Both the position numbers and the translations under genes were made by a program. Below are positions 1 through 9,097 of a stretch of DNA of 45,966 bases, piece by piece. Position 1 is the stretch's first letter, and each line of letters opens with the position of its first letter. The DNA is from Methylobacterium sp. E-005 (lineage in GTDB: Bacteria; Pseudomonadota; Alphaproteobacteria; Rhizobiales; Beijerinckiaceae). The notes beneath the pieces were generated by a model, which was given only the letters and a program-made list of their open reading frames with translations, ran no database searches and was not told the DNA's origin. The stretch covers positions 1-45,966 of the forward strand of contig NZ_JAKSYG010000041.1 in assembly GCF_022829725.1 (NCBI RefSeq), given 5' to 3'.

Positions 1-79
1 CCACGTCGATAGGCCGGGGGTGCAAGCGCGGCGACGCGTTGAGCCGACCGGTACTAATCGCCCGATTGGCTTGATCGCT
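1..79 (+). rRNA. rrl: 23S ribosomal RNA, 3' end (partial)
   Basis: The first ~79 bases carry the conserved 3'-terminal 23S signature: GATAGGCCGGGGGTGCAAGC near positions 9-28, then GTTGAGCCGACCGGTACTAA followed by a GGCTTGATC tail. The gene enters from the left edge, so only its last helix is present. The exact mature 3' end is uncertain by several bases. It heads the rRNA operon tail that continues with 5S and tRNA-fMet. Confidence 0.9.
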
Positions 80-242
80 CTCGTGATCCGTGTCCGGACT
101 GGTTCGGCAGCCGCAAGGCTGGCGAAGCCAGAGACACACAGCATAAGAAGACCCGCAGCGTATCCGCTGCCTGCTTGCCGAACACAGCACTGGCCGTCGC
201 AGCACCCTGCGCCGCCCGGTGCCAAACGAATTGCGATGCGCC

Positions 243-361
243 GGTCTGGTGGCTCGAGCGGCGTGCCCAGAACCCGATCCCATCTCGAACTCGGCCGTTA
301 AACACGCCAGCGCCCATGGTACTGTGTCTCAAGGCACGGGAGAGTCGGTCGCCGCCAGACC
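243..361 (+). rRNA. rrf: 5S ribosomal RNA
   Basis: The 119-base interval contains the alphaproteobacterial 5S core (CCCGATCCCATCTCGAACTC, GGCCGTTAAAC, GGTACTGTGTCTCAAGGCAC). Terminal helix GGTCTGG (243-249) pairs perfectly with CCAGACC (355-361), which sets the ends. The 23S-5S spacer (80-242) shows no tRNA. Confidence 0.95.
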
Positions 362-491
362 TGCCCATCGCAATCCATGCGTCGCTCGCCCAGAGACGGC
401 GCGCTTCCCTCGACACGACACCGATCCGGCCCCGGAGCCATCGCCCGCGCGCACACCGCGTCGGCGCACCGGACCAGCCGCACACACTTGG

Positions 492-568
<77 letters not shown>

Positions 569-584
569 AATCTCACGACACACA

Positions 585-624
585 AGCAGAAAGCCCCCGT
601 TCACCTGAACGGGGGCTTTCTGCT
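585..624 (+). terminator. Strong hairpin terminator of the rRNA/tRNA operon
   Basis: A perfect 18-bp inverted repeat (585-602 with 607-624) encloses an ACCT loop 16 bases after the tRNA CCA. The stem core is AAGCCCCCGTTC/GAACGGGGGCTT. There is no long T tract, but position and stability indicate termination of the rRNA operon. Confidence 0.85.
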
Positions 625-799
625 GTTCGGCCTCTGGACCTGTCGACAGGATCCTCTTGGCCGCGCCCCGATTCTTCGTTCGCGCGGCGTGCGGCGAAGG
701 TGTCGTGGACCTGCCGCAATCGGCCTCGATAGCGTAGGGCCGCTGCGTGCGCGTCCGCCTTATCCAGGACAGCGCCGCCCTGACGTCGGAGGCCTCTGT

Positions 800-2251
800 A
801 TGCTGACTCGCCTTGCCCTGCCCGCCTTCGTCGCGGCCCTGCTGGCCGCCGGCCCGGCCGCGGCTCAGATGGCGCGCACGGAGAGCGCGAAGGAGGGGAC
901 GCCCAACAAGGTCGTGCCCCTCAGCAAGGCCGACGTGCAGCTCTCCTTCGCCCCCGTGGTGAAGCGGGCCGCGCCCTCGGTGGTCAACGTCTACGCCTCC
1001 CACGTGGACAAGCGCTCCAGCGCCCGCACCAGCGCCATGGAGGAATTCATGCGCCGCTTCTTCGGTGAGCCGGAGGGTGGCCGCGGGCCCCGGGGCGACC
1101 GGGCGCAGCGCTCCCTGGGTTCCGGCGTGCTGGTCGATGCCGACGGGCTCGTCATCACCAACAACCACGTCATCGACAACATGAACGAGGTGCGGATCGC
1201 GCTGGCCGACCGGCGCGAGTTCGAGGCCACGATCGTGATGCGCGACACCCGTACCGATCTCGCGGTGCTCAAGATCAAGGAGCCGTCGAAGGGCCTCGTG
1301 CCGATGCCGTTCGGCGATGCCGACGCCCTGGAGGTCGGCGACTTCGTGATGGCGATCGGCAACCCGTTCGGCGTCGGCCAGACGGTGACGCAGGGCATCG
1401 TCTCGGCCCTGGCGCGCACGCAGGTGGGCTCGGCCGATTACCAGTACTTCATCCAGACCGACGCGGCGATCAACCCGGGCAATTCCGGCGGCGCCCTGGT
1501 CGACCTGAAGGGGCAGTTGGTCGGCATCAACACCGCGATCTACTCGCAGTCGGGCGGCAGCCACGGCATCGGCTTCGCGATCCCCGTGGGCATGGTCAAG
1601 GCGGTGGTCGACGCGGCCCGCGAGGGGGCGAGCGTCGTGCGCCGGCCCTGGCTCGGGGCACGGATCCAGAGCGTCACCCCGGACATCGCCGACAGCATGG
1701 GCCTCGACCATCCGACCGGTGTGCTGGTCGCGAGCCTGCAGGCCAAGAGCCCGGCCGATGAGGCTGGCCTCAAGCGCGGCGACCTGATCCTCACGGTCGA
1801 CGGCCAGGAGGTCGCCGACCCGGAGGCCTTCGGCTACCGCTTCGCCCTCAAGGGCGTCCAGGGGCAGACCCGGTTCGGCATCCTGCGCGGCACGAATCGG
1901 CAGACCGTAACCGTCAAGCTGTCACCCGCGCCGGAGACGCGCCCGCGGGACACGCTCAAGGTGAAGACCCGCTCGCCGTTCCTGGGGGCGACCCTCGTCA
2001 ATACCTCGCCGGCGGTCGCCGAGGAGATGCAGGTCGATTTCCAGACGGACGGCGTGGTCGTGCAGGCGGTGGAGGAGAACTCCGTCGCGGCCCGGGTCGG
2101 GCTGCAGAAGGGCGACGTGATCGTGGCGGTCAACGGCGTGCCGATCGCGACCACCAAGGACCTCGACCGGGTCACCCGCAACAGCCTCAATTCCTGGGAG
2201 GTGGCGATCAACCGCAACGGCGAGGTCCTGACCTCGGTGTTCGGGGGCTAA
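800..2251 (+). CDS. degP: Do-family periplasmic serine endopeptidase (DegP/HtrA)
   Basis: 483-residue envelope protease/chaperone that degrades or holds misfolded periplasmic proteins. It starts with a Sec signal peptide (residues 1-23, ending AAAQ). The trypsin-like domain has a complete triad: H123 in TNNHVID, D153 in RTDLAVL and S229 in NPGNSGGAL. Two PDZ domains follow, roughly residues 290-380 and 400-480, with GLKRGDLIL and GLQKGDVIV-type loops. An upstream in-frame ATG at 689 would add 37 residues lacking signal-peptide character, so the ATG at 800 is preferred. It is monocistronic, convergent with the chemoreceptor gene. Length and domain order are normal for the Do family; which paralogue (DegP, DegQ or MucD) cannot be told. 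Confidence 0.93.
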   Translation: MLTRLALPAFVAALLAAGPAAAQMARTESAKEGTPNKVVPLSKADVQLSFAPVVKRAAPSVVNVYASHVDKRSSARTSAMEEFMRRFFGEPEGGRGPRGDRAQRSLGSGVLVDADGLVITNNHVIDNMNEVRIALADRREFEATIVMRDTRTDLAVLKIKEPSKGLVPMPFGDADALEVGDFVMAIGNPFGVGQTVTQGIVSALARTQVGSADYQYFIQTDAAINPGNSGGALVDLKGQLVGINTAIYSQSGGSHGIGFAIPVGMVKAVVDAAREGASVVRRPWLGARIQSVTPDIADSMGLDHPTGVLVASLQAKSPADEAGLKRGDLILTVDGQEVADPEAFGYRFALKGVQGQTRFGILRGTNRQTVTVKLSPAPETRPRDTLKVKTRSPFLGATLVNTSPAVAEEMQVDFQTDGVVVQAVEENSVAARVGLQKGDVIVAVNGVPIATTKDLDRVTRNSLNSWEVAINRNGEVLTSVFGG

Positions 2252-2303
2252 GTCTGCCCGGTGCCCCCCTCCTGGGCCCATCCGGCCAGGGGCATCTCCG
2301 GCG

Positions 2304-3566
2304 TCACGCCATCTGGACGGCCGCCGCGAAGTCCTTGACCTCATGTCTCAGGCGGTCCGCCCCCTCGGACAGATGGCCGGCGGAGGCCAGCACCTGCCGT
2401 GCGGCCTGTCCGGTCGTGGTGGCGCCCGCAGAGATGACGGCGATGGACCCGCTGACCTGCTGGCTCCCCTGGACGGCCTGGAGGACACTTCGGGCGATGT
2501 CCCGCGTGGCCGCGCTCTGCGCCTCGACGGACGTGGCGATACCGGCGGCGATCAGGTTGATCTGCCCGATGATGACGGCGACCGTCTCGACGGCTGCGAC
2601 ACTCGTGCGTGTCTCCTGCTGGACGGACGCGATCTGCCGGCCGATGTCCTGGGTCGCCCTGGCGGTCTGATCGGCCAGGGTCTTCACCTCGCCCGCCACG
2701 ACCGCGAAGCCCTTGCCGGCTGCGCCGGCCCGGGCCGCCTCGATGGTCGCGTTGAGGGCCAGCAGGTTGGTCTGGGACGCGATCGCGTCGATCAGCCGGA
2801 CCACCGCGTCGATGCGCCCGGCGGCGGTCGAGAGGCGCTGCATCCGTTCATTGGTGTGCGCGGCCTCCTCCGACGCCTTGGCGGACAGGCTTGCGGCTTC
2901 GGCCACGCGGCAGCCGATCTCGGCGATGGAGGAGGACAGGTCCTCGGTGGCGGTCGCCACCGTCCGGACATGGGCCGAGGTCTGCTCGGCCGCGGCGGCG
3001 ACCGCTGTCGCCCGCGCGGAGGCGTGCTCCGCCGCCGAGGACAGGGCGGACGCCGTCGTCTCCAGTTCGGTGCTCGTTCGTCCGACGGCCTCCAGCACAT
3101 CCGAGACCTGGCCGTCGAAGGTCCGGGTCAGGCCTTCCAGGGCGGCGGCGCGCTGTTCCCGCGCCTGCAGACCGGAAAATTCGCTCAGCACGCCGATGAC
3201 GTAGGCTCGACCCCGGATCGTCGTTGTGAAGAGCGTGACCGTGACAGGAACGGTCGCACCATCGAATCGACGATGGACCCATTCGAAACGGGCAAATCCG
3301 TCCCGGGATACCAGGTCGACCAGCTCTTTCTGCTTCTCGGCAGAGGTTTTTCCATCGGGTTGCACCGGCGGGGAGAGCGCGCTGGGCTGCGCATGCAGGA
3401 TATCCTCCTTGCTGGCGGCGCCCAGCAACCTGACGGCAGCATCATTACAATCTACATATTTCCCCGTGTCGTCGATGACGGTAATACTATCCGGAGATTC
3501 ATCAAATAACGACAAACACAAATCGATCTTGAAACTCGATCCGCCTCTTGCGAAAAGCAGTGCCAT
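2304..3566 (-). CDS. Soluble PAS-domain methyl-accepting chemotaxis protein
   Basis: About 420 residues with no transmembrane segment, so a cytoplasmic chemoreceptor. Residues ~18-130 form a PAS-like sensor ([20 protein letters not shown] opening). Residues ~150-420 are the MCP signalling coiled coil, with the hairpin tip around 264-300 ([20 protein letters not shown], then [20 protein letters not shown]). It should couple to CheA/CheW. The start is uncertain: ATG codons at 3605, 3575 and 3566 are all in frame. 3566 is preferred because a GGGATGGG purine stretch lies at suitable spacing. No che genes are nearby, as is common for scattered receptors. The ligand is unknown. Confidence 0.88.
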   Translation of the reverse strand: MALLFARGGSSFKIDLCLSLFDESPDSITVIDDTGKYVDCNDAAVRLLGAASKEDILHAQPSALSPPVQPDGKTSAEKQKELVDLVSRDGFARFEWVHRRFDGATVPVTVTLFTTTIRGRAYVIGVLSEFSGLQAREQRAAALEGLTRTFDGQVSDVLEAVGRTSTELETTASALSSAAEHASARATAVAAAAEQTSAHVRTVATATEDLSSSIAEIGCRVAEAASLSAKASEEAAHTNERMQRLSTAAGRIDAVVRLIDAIASQTNLLALNATIEAARAGAAGKGFAVVAGEVKTLADQTARATQDIGRQIASVQQETRTSVAAVETVAVIIGQINLIAAGIATSVEAQSAATRDIARSVLQAVQGSQQVSGSIAVISAGATTTGQAARQVLASAGHLSEGADRLRHEVKDFAAAVQMA

Positions 3567-4010
3567 TTGACCCATCCCGTCAGTCACGCACATCATCGCG
3601 ACCATACCTAGAGATGTTCCCGATCGTGTTGCAACAGGGAATGGCTCCCAGTCGTTGCCTCGACGTGCTCGCTTTCGCCGAACGAGCATTCACTTCGGTA
3701 GAGCGTGACTTGGCTCAAAACTGCATGATTCGACAAGTTTACGATTGAAATGTTGAAAGATAATTAGATTTTTACTGGCTAACATCTCAAATTTTTACGG
3801 CATATCCAGATTCTATGTCATGATATTTTGTCAGGGACCACGAGAAGAAGATCCGTCCCGCTCCAGGGCGCAACCGGGCCAGCGGCGCGGGCAGACCGCG
3901 TGGAAGGGCAGGAGCCAGGATGAAGGCGGTCCGAGGAATGCGCCCTCCTTTTCGGCACGCGCGGCCGGGATCCGCTTGCACCCGGCCCCGGCGCCGGTGT
4001 TGATGCGCGG
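3567..4010. other. AT-richer intergenic region between divergent MCP and rarA
   Basis: No convincing gene. Positions ~3725-3835 are distinctly AT-rich for this genome (TTGAAAGATAATTAGATTTT, ATTTTTACGG, TCATGATATTTTG) and probably hold the promoters of the two divergent genes. Short frames crossing here have no recognisable product. Confidence 0.5.
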
Positions 4011-5354
4011 ATGTCCGATCTGTTCGCCTCCGCGGAGCCGCCCGCGATGCCGGATGCCGGCCGCTCATCCGGTGCCGAGGCCGCCCGGCCCCTGGCGGAC
4101 CGGCTGCGCCCGCAGAGCCTGGCCGAGGTCGTCGGCCAGGAGCACCTGACCGGGGAGGGCGGGGCGCTCACCCGCCTCCTGCGCGGACGGACCCTCGGCT
4201 CTCTGATCTTCTGGGGACCGCCCGGCACCGGCAAGACCACGGTGGCGCGGCTGCTCGCCCAGGGCACCGACCTGCATTTCGAACAGATCTCGGCGATCTT
4301 TTCGGGCGTGCCCGACCTGCGCAAGGTGTTCGAGGCGGCGCGCAAGCGCCGGGCCGCCGGGCAGGCGACCCTGCTGTTCGTGGACGAGATCCACCGGTTC
4401 AACCGGGCGCAGCTCGACGCTTTCCTGCCGGTGATGGAGGATGGGACCGTCACGCTGGTGGGCGCCACCACCGAGAACCCCTCCTTCGAGCTGAACGCCG
4501 CGCTCCTGTCCCGGGCCCGGGTGCTGCTGTTCCGGGCCCTCGACCCGGGGGCGATCGCCCGGCTGCTGGTCCGGGCCGAGGCGCTGACCGGTCAGGCGCT
4601 GCCGCTCACCGAGGAGGCACGCGGCGTGCTGGTGCGGATGGCCGACGGCGACGGCCGGGCGGCCCTGACCCTGGCCGAGGAGGTCTGGCGCTCGGCCGGC
4701 CCCGGCGAGATCCTCGACGCGGACGCGTTGCAGACCATCGTGCAGCGGCGGGCGCCGATCTACGACAAGGCGCAGGAGGGGCACTACAACCTGATCTCGG
4801 CGCTGCATAAGACCGTGCGCGGCTCGGATCCGGACGCGGCGCTCTACTATCTCTGCCGGATGCTCGATGCCGGCGAGGACCGGCTGTTCATCGCCCGCCG
4901 GCTGGTGCGGATGGCGGTGGAGGATATCGGGCTCGCCGACCCGCAGGCCCTGGTGGTGGCCAACGCCGCCAAGGACGCGTTCGACTTCCTCGGCAGCCCG
5001 GAGGGCGAGCTGGCGCTGGCCCAGGCGGCGATCTACCTCGCCTGCGCACCGAAATCGAACGCCGTCTATACCGCCTACAAGGCCGCGACGCGCCTCGCCA
5101 AGGAGGCCGGCTCCCTGCCGCCGCCGCGGACCATCCTCAACGCGCCGACCAAGCTGATGAAGCGGATCGGCTACGGCGAGGGCTACCGCTACGACCACGA
5201 CGAGCCCGACGCCTTCTCGGGCCAGGATTACTGGCCCGACGCCCTGGGGCAGCAGCACCTCTATCAGCCGAGCGAACGGGGCTACGAGAGCCGCATCGGC
5301 GAGCGGCTCGACCGGTGGGAGACTTTGCGGAAGGAGCGGCGCGGGGAGGGATAA
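4011..5354 (+). CDS. rarA: Replication-associated recombination protein A (RarA/MgsA, AAA+ ATPase)
   Basis: 447-residue AAA+ ATPase related to clamp loaders and Holliday-junction helicases; it acts at stalled forks. Visible motifs are Walker A GPPGTGKT (69-76), Walker B LLFVDEIHRF (121-130) and sensor-1 GATTENPSFE (151-160). The C-terminal tetramerisation part includes SALHKTVRGSDPDAALYYL and a conserved end with NAPTKLMKRIGYGEGYRYDH. The length matches the family (~430-450). The ATG at 4011 precedes an N-terminal motif (MSDLF) reminiscent of clamp-interacting tails in RarA orthologues. It is followed at 8 bp by the convergent Lrp regulator. Confidence 0.95.
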   Translation: MSDLFASAEPPAMPDAGRSSGAEAARPLADRLRPQSLAEVVGQEHLTGEGGALTRLLRGRTLGSLIFWGPPGTGKTTVARLLAQGTDLHFEQISAIFSGVPDLRKVFEAARKRRAAGQATLLFVDEIHRFNRAQLDAFLPVMEDGTVTLVGATTENPSFELNAALLSRARVLLFRALDPGAIARLLVRAEALTGQALPLTEEARGVLVRMADGDGRAALTLAEEVWRSAGPGEILDADALQTIVQRRAPIYDKAQEGHYNLISALHKTVRGSDPDAALYYLCRMLDAGEDRLFIARRLVRMAVEDIGLADPQALVVANAAKDAFDFLGSPEGELALAQAAIYLACAPKSNAVYTAYKAATRLAKEAGSLPPPRTILNAPTKLMKRIGYGEGYRYDHDEPDAFSGQDYWPDALGQQHLYQPSERGYESRIGERLDRWETLRKERRGEG

Positions 5355-5361
5355 GGCGGCT

Positions 5362-5826
5362 TCACAGATCCAGCGGCGCGTTGTCGATCACCTCCTTCAT
5401 GACGAAAAAGGTCCGGGTCTGGCGGACCCCGGGCAGGCCGATCAGCGTGGCGCTGTGGAGGCGGTTGAAGTCGGCCATGTCGGAGACCCGGATCTTCAGC
5501 ATGTAGTCGAAGTCGCCGGCCACGAGATGACAATCGAGGAGCACGGGGATCGCCCGCACGGCGGCCTCGAACTCCGAAAAGCTTTCCGGCGTCGAACGGT
5601 CGAGCACGACGCCGACGAAGACCAGGGTGCCGCGTCCGACGCGGGCCGGGTCGATCAGTGCCCGTACCGCCCGCACGAACCCCTCCGCGAACAGCCGTTG
5701 AATTCGGCGGTGGCAGGTGGCCGCGCTGGTACCGGCGCGCTCGGCGATCTCGGCATTGGCCATGCGCCCATCGCCCTGCAGCAACCGCAGGATCCTGTAA
5801 TCGATCCGGTCGAGCCCTTCGGACAT
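5362..5826 (-). CDS. Lrp/AsnC-family regulator, probable regulator of acdS
   Basis: 154 residues. The N-terminal winged HTH (residues ~3-60: [20 protein letters not shown], then [18 protein letters not shown]) is followed by an AsnC-type ligand/oligomerisation domain ([36 protein letters not shown]). The ATG at 5826 fits the usual Lrp length; a longer in-frame extension to 6087 crosses the promoter region. It is divergent from acdS. In other alphaproteobacteria and related plant associates an Lrp-like activator (AcdR) controls acdS from this same arrangement, so that role is inferred here. Confidence 0.9.
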   Translation of the reverse strand: MSEGLDRIDYRILRLLQGDGRMANAEIAERAGTSAATCHRRIQRLFAEGFVRAVRALIDPARVGRGTLVFVGVVLDRSTPESFSEFEAAVRAIPVLLDCHLVAGDFDYMLKIRVSDMADFNRLHSATLIGLPGVRQTRTFFVMKEVIDNAPLDL

Positions 5827-6076
5827 GGTGGGTTCTTTCAGAACGCGCTCACAATCCGGGATTATTTTTAGCGGAAAGGCCTGGATCTGCAACGCGTCGG
5901 CCTGCCGCGCGGAAAGTTCGAGAGCACCTTTCATCGGGGATCGGGTAGATTTCCCCTGTGCCTCGAAGACCGGGCCGGCCCGCAGCCCGGATCCCTCGGG
6001 GCCTCGCTTCGACGCGTCCGGGCCGGACGGAGACCGCCCCTGCCCCCGGCCGCGACCCGAGACCCGGAGAGACCCG
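5827..6076. promoter_or_regulatory. Divergent lrp/acdS control region
   Basis: 250 bp separate the divergent Lrp-family gene and acdS. A comparatively AT-rich patch (AATCCGGGATTATTTTTAGC around 5852-5871) lies close to the regulator start and is a reasonable Lrp binding/promoter location. No exact operator can be assigned. Confidence 0.5.
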
Positions 6077-7087
6077 ATGCTGGACAAATTCGAGCGCTAT
6101 CCCCTGACCTTCGGCCCGACGCCGATCGAGCCGCTGAAGCGCCTGACCGCCCATCTCGGCGGCGAGGTCGAGCTCTACGCCAAGCGCGAGGATTGCAATT
6201 CGGGTCTCGCCTATGGCGGCAACAAGCTGCGCAAGCTCGAATATATCGTGCCGGATGCCATCGCGAGCGGGGCCGACACGCTGGTGTCGATCGGCGGCGT
6301 GCAGTCGAACCACACCCGCATGGTCGCCGCGGTCGCCGCGAAGATCGGGATGAAGTGCCGGCTGATCCAGGAGGCCTGGGTCCCCCACGAGGACGCGGTC
6401 TACGACCGGGTCGGCAACATCCTCCTGTCGCGGATCATGGGCGCGCAGACGCAGCTCGTGGATGACGGCTTCGATATCGGCATCCGCGATTCGTGGAAGC
6501 GGGCGCTGGCCGAGGTCGACGCCGAGGGCGGCAAGCCCTACGCGATCCCGGCCGGCGCCTCGGTGCACAAGTATGGCGGGCTCGGCTATGTCGGCTTCGC
6601 CGAGGAGGTTCGGAAGCAGGAGGCCGAGATGGGCCTGCACTTCGACTACATCGTGGTCTGCACCGTCACGGGCTCGACCCATGCCGGCATGCTGGTGGGC
6701 TTCTCCGCCGACGGGCGCGCCCGCAACGTCATCGGCATCGATGCCTCCTGCACCCCGGCCCAGACCAAGGCCCAGGTCCTCGACATCGCCCAGAACACCG
6801 CAGCGCTGGTCGGCGCGGGCGACATCGTGGCCGACGACGTGGTGCTCAACGAGGATTACGCCTACCCGGTCTATGGCGTGCCCTCCCAGGAGACCGTGGA
6901 GGCGATCCGGCTCTCGGCCCGGCTCGAGGGGATGATCACCGACCCGGTCTACGAGGGGAAGTCGATGCAGGGCATGATCGACCTCGTGAAGACGGGCTTC
7001 TTCCCGAAGGGCTCGAAGGTGCTCTACGCCCATCTCGGCGGCGCCCCGGCGCTCAACGGCTACAGCTACACCTTCCGCAACGGCTGA
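6077..7087 (+). CDS. acdS: 1-aminocyclopropane-1-carboxylate (ACC) deaminase
   Basis: 336-residue PLP enzyme converting the plant ethylene precursor ACC to 2-oxobutyrate and ammonia. It keeps the family pattern throughout: [10 protein letters not shown] start, [16 protein letters not shown] with PLP lysine K50, [11 protein letters not shown] (S77), and [13 protein letters not shown] with Y292/E293. L320 is in [10 protein letters not shown]. The Glu and Leu at the last two positions are those that distinguish true ACC deaminases from D-cysteine desulfhydrases in the same fold. The ATG at 6077 gives the canonical length. It is divergent from an Lrp regulator and followed by a hairpin terminator. 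The enzyme is typical of plant-associated bacteria and may lower plant ethylene or provide nitrogen. Confidence 0.97.
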   Translation: MLDKFERYPLTFGPTPIEPLKRLTAHLGGEVELYAKREDCNSGLAYGGNKLRKLEYIVPDAIASGADTLVSIGGVQSNHTRMVAAVAAKIGMKCRLIQEAWVPHEDAVYDRVGNILLSRIMGAQTQLVDDGFDIGIRDSWKRALAEVDAEGGKPYAIPAGASVHKYGGLGYVGFAEEVRKQEAEMGLHFDYIVVCTVTGSTHAGMLVGFSADGRARNVIGIDASCTPAQTKAQVLDIAQNTAALVGAGDIVADDVVLNEDYAYPVYGVPSQETVEAIRLSARLEGMITDPVYEGKSMQGMIDLVKTGFFPKGSKVLYAHLGGAPALNGYSYTFRNG

Positions 7088-7116
7088 GGCGGGGCGAACG
7101 GACCTCCCATCCCACC

Positions 7117-7140
7117 CCGGATCCTGAACACAGGATCCGG
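7117..7140 (+). terminator. Hairpin downstream of acdS
   Basis: A perfect 10-bp inverted repeat CCGGATCCTG (7117-7126) / CAGGATCCGG (7131-7140) with loop AACA lies 30 bp after the acdS stop. It is probably transcription-terminating or mRNA-protecting. Confidence 0.7.
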
Positions 7141-7214
7141 CTCCGGTCGGGAGCTGCGCCTCCGGCGTGTGGTCCCCTATATGGCGGCGCTGGACCACAC
7201 CGGAGAGGGCAGGG

Positions 7215-8984
7215 ATGATCGCACCGGCACGCGCACTGCTCCTGGCCGCCCTGCTCGCGCTCGGCGCGCCCCCGGCCCGGGCCGCCTCGGGGCCGGCCGT
7301 GGAGGGCGAGAACGGGATGGTGGTCTCGTCCCAGCGCCTCGCCTCGCAGGTGGGCGCCGATATCCTGAAGGCCGGCGGCAATGCCGTCGATGCCGCGGTG
7401 GCGGTGGCCTATGCCGAGGCGGTGGTGAACCCGTGCTGCGGCAATCTCGGCGGCGGCGGCTTCCTGGTGCTGCACGCGGCCGACGGCCGGAGCCGCTTCA
7501 TCAACTTCCGCGAGACCGCCCCGGCGGCGGCCACCCGGGACATGTACCTCGACGCTGCCGGGAACGTCGTGAAGGGCGCGAGCCTGCGCGGCTGGAAGGC
7601 GGCCGGCGTGCCGGGGACCGTGCTCGGGCTGAACACGGCGCTGGCCCAGTACGGGACGCTGCCGCTCGCGCAGGTGATGGCGCCGGCGATCGCGCTCGCC
7701 CGGGACGGGTTCGTGCTGACCCGGGGCGACACCGACATCCTCGAATCCGGCACCAAGCTGTTCGCCGGCCAAGCCAACGTCGCCCGCATCTTCCTGCGCC
7801 CGGACGGCAGCCCCTGGCGGCCCGGCGACCGGCTGGTCCAGGCGGACCTCGCCCGCACGCTTCAGGCCATCGCCGCGCGCGGCGCGGACGCGTTCTACAA
7901 GGGCGCGATCCCGGAGGCGGTGGAGGCGGCCTCCCGGGCGGGGGGCGGCCTGCTCACGGCGGCCGATTTCGCGGCCTACACGGTGACCGAGTCGGAGCCG
8001 CTGACCTGCCGCTACCGGGGCGCGACGATCCTGTCGGCGCCCCCACCCTCCTCCGGCGGCGTCACGCTCTGCGAGATCCTCGGCATCCTCGACGGCTACG
8101 ACCTGCGGGCGGCCGGGTTCAATTCCGCCCGGAGCGTGCACCTGATGGTCGAGGCGATGCGGCGTGCCTATGCCGACCGCAACCTGCTGCTCGGCGATCC
8201 GGCCTTCGTGGCGAACCCGGTCGCCCAGCTCCTGTCGCCCACCTACCTCGACAAGCTCCGGACCTCGATCCGGCCGGACCGGGCGACCCCATCGGCCGAG
8301 ATCCGCCCGGATCCGGGCCTGGAGACCCACGAGCGGGCCGAGACCACCCACATCTCGGTGATGGACCGGGCCGGCAACGCCGCCTCGCTGACCTACACGA
8401 TCAACGGCTATTTCGGCGCCGGGGTGATCGCGGGCGACACGGGGTTCTTCCTCAACGACGAGATGGACGACTTCACGGTCAAGACCGGCGTGCCGAACCT
8501 GTTCGGCCTCGTGCAGGGCACCAAGAACGCGATCCAGCCGGGCAAGCGTCCGCTCTCCTCGATGGCGCCCACGATCGTGCTGCGCGACGGCAAGGTCGCG
8601 CTGGTGGCGGGCTCGCCGGGGGGCTCGCGGATCATCACGATCAACGCGCAGACGCTGATCAACATGCTCGACTTCGGCATGGAACCGCAGGAGGCGGTGG
8701 ACGCCCCGCGCATCCACCACCAATGGCTGCCCGACACCGTCTATGCCGAGCCCTTCGCGCTCTCGGCTGACACGAAGGCGATCCTGCGCGACATGGGCCA
8801 CACGATCGTCGCGCAGAAGCCCTGGGGCGCGGAGGAGCTGATCGCGGTGCGCGCCGCCGCGCCCGACGCCCCGGAGGCGGCCTCCTCGGGCAACGACGCC
8901 TCGCGCACGGAGCGCATGCGCCCGGGCCTGCTCTACGGCGCCAACGACAACCGGAGGCCGGCCGGGGCTGCGATCGGCGAGTAA
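7215..8984 (+). CDS. ggt: Gamma-glutamyltransferase precursor
   Basis: 589 residues. A signal peptide (1-24, ending ARAASG) sends it to the periplasm, where the precursor self-cleaves into large and small subunits. The processing/catalytic threonine is T377 in AETTHISVMD, starting the small subunit. The substrate-site GG pair (G281-G282) is in PPPSSGGVTLCEIL, and PLSSMAPTIVLRDG and GSPGGSRIIT follow. It hydrolyses or transfers gamma-glutamyl groups from glutathione. The ATG at 7215 has a GAGGGCAGGG leader directly upstream. Length is normal. It is followed immediately by a modular palindromic repeat separating it from convergent purD. Confidence 0.94.
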   Translation: MIAPARALLLAALLALGAPPARAASGPAVEGENGMVVSSQRLASQVGADILKAGGNAVDAAVAVAYAEAVVNPCCGNLGGGGFLVLHAADGRSRFINFRETAPAAATRDMYLDAAGNVVKGASLRGWKAAGVPGTVLGLNTALAQYGTLPLAQVMAPAIALARDGFVLTRGDTDILESGTKLFAGQANVARIFLRPDGSPWRPGDRLVQADLARTLQAIAARGADAFYKGAIPEAVEAASRAGGGLLTAADFAAYTVTESEPLTCRYRGATILSAPPPSSGGVTLCEILGILDGYDLRAAGFNSARSVHLMVEAMRRAYADRNLLLGDPAFVANPVAQLLSPTYLDKLRTSIRPDRATPSAEIRPDPGLETHERAETTHISVMDRAGNAASLTYTINGYFGAGVIAGDTGFFLNDEMDDFTVKTGVPNLFGLVQGTKNAIQPGKRPLSSMAPTIVLRDGKVALVAGSPGGSRIITINAQTLINMLDFGMEPQEAVDAPRIHHQWLPDTVYAEPFALSADTKAILRDMGHTIVAQKPWGAEELIAVRAAAPDAPEAASSGNDASRTERMRPGLLYGANDNRRPAGAAIGE

Positions 8985-9092
8985 CGGGATCCCAAAGGGC
9001 TCAGCCCTTTGGCGGGGTTCGGGGGCGGAGCCCCTGAAACATCAGGGCTCCGCCCTGGACCCGCAAAAGGTCAACGACCTTTTGAAACCGGG
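8985..9092. repeat. Modular palindromic repeat, copy 1 (ggt/purD junction)
   Basis: A series of short hairpins in tandem: AAAGGGCT-C-AGCCCTTT (8994-9010), GGGGC-GGA-GCCCC, CAGGGC-TCC-GCCCTG and AAAAGGTC-AAC-GACCTTTT. The left end reads CGGGATCCCAAAGGGC, matching the ends of other copies at 25.4, 38.6 and 39.7 kb. It fills the gap between two convergent genes. Confidence 0.85.
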
Positions 9093-9097
9093 ACTTT

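Noticed and set aside
3548..3748. A 66-codon plus-strand frame upstream of rarA
   Set aside because: It overlaps the start of the chemoreceptor on the other strand and the AT-rich promoter region, with no domain or ribosome-binding site.
8985..9092. CRISPR-like array of short repeats
   Set aside because: The units are different self-complementary hairpins without constant repeats and unique spacers; no cas genes are present anywhere in the window.
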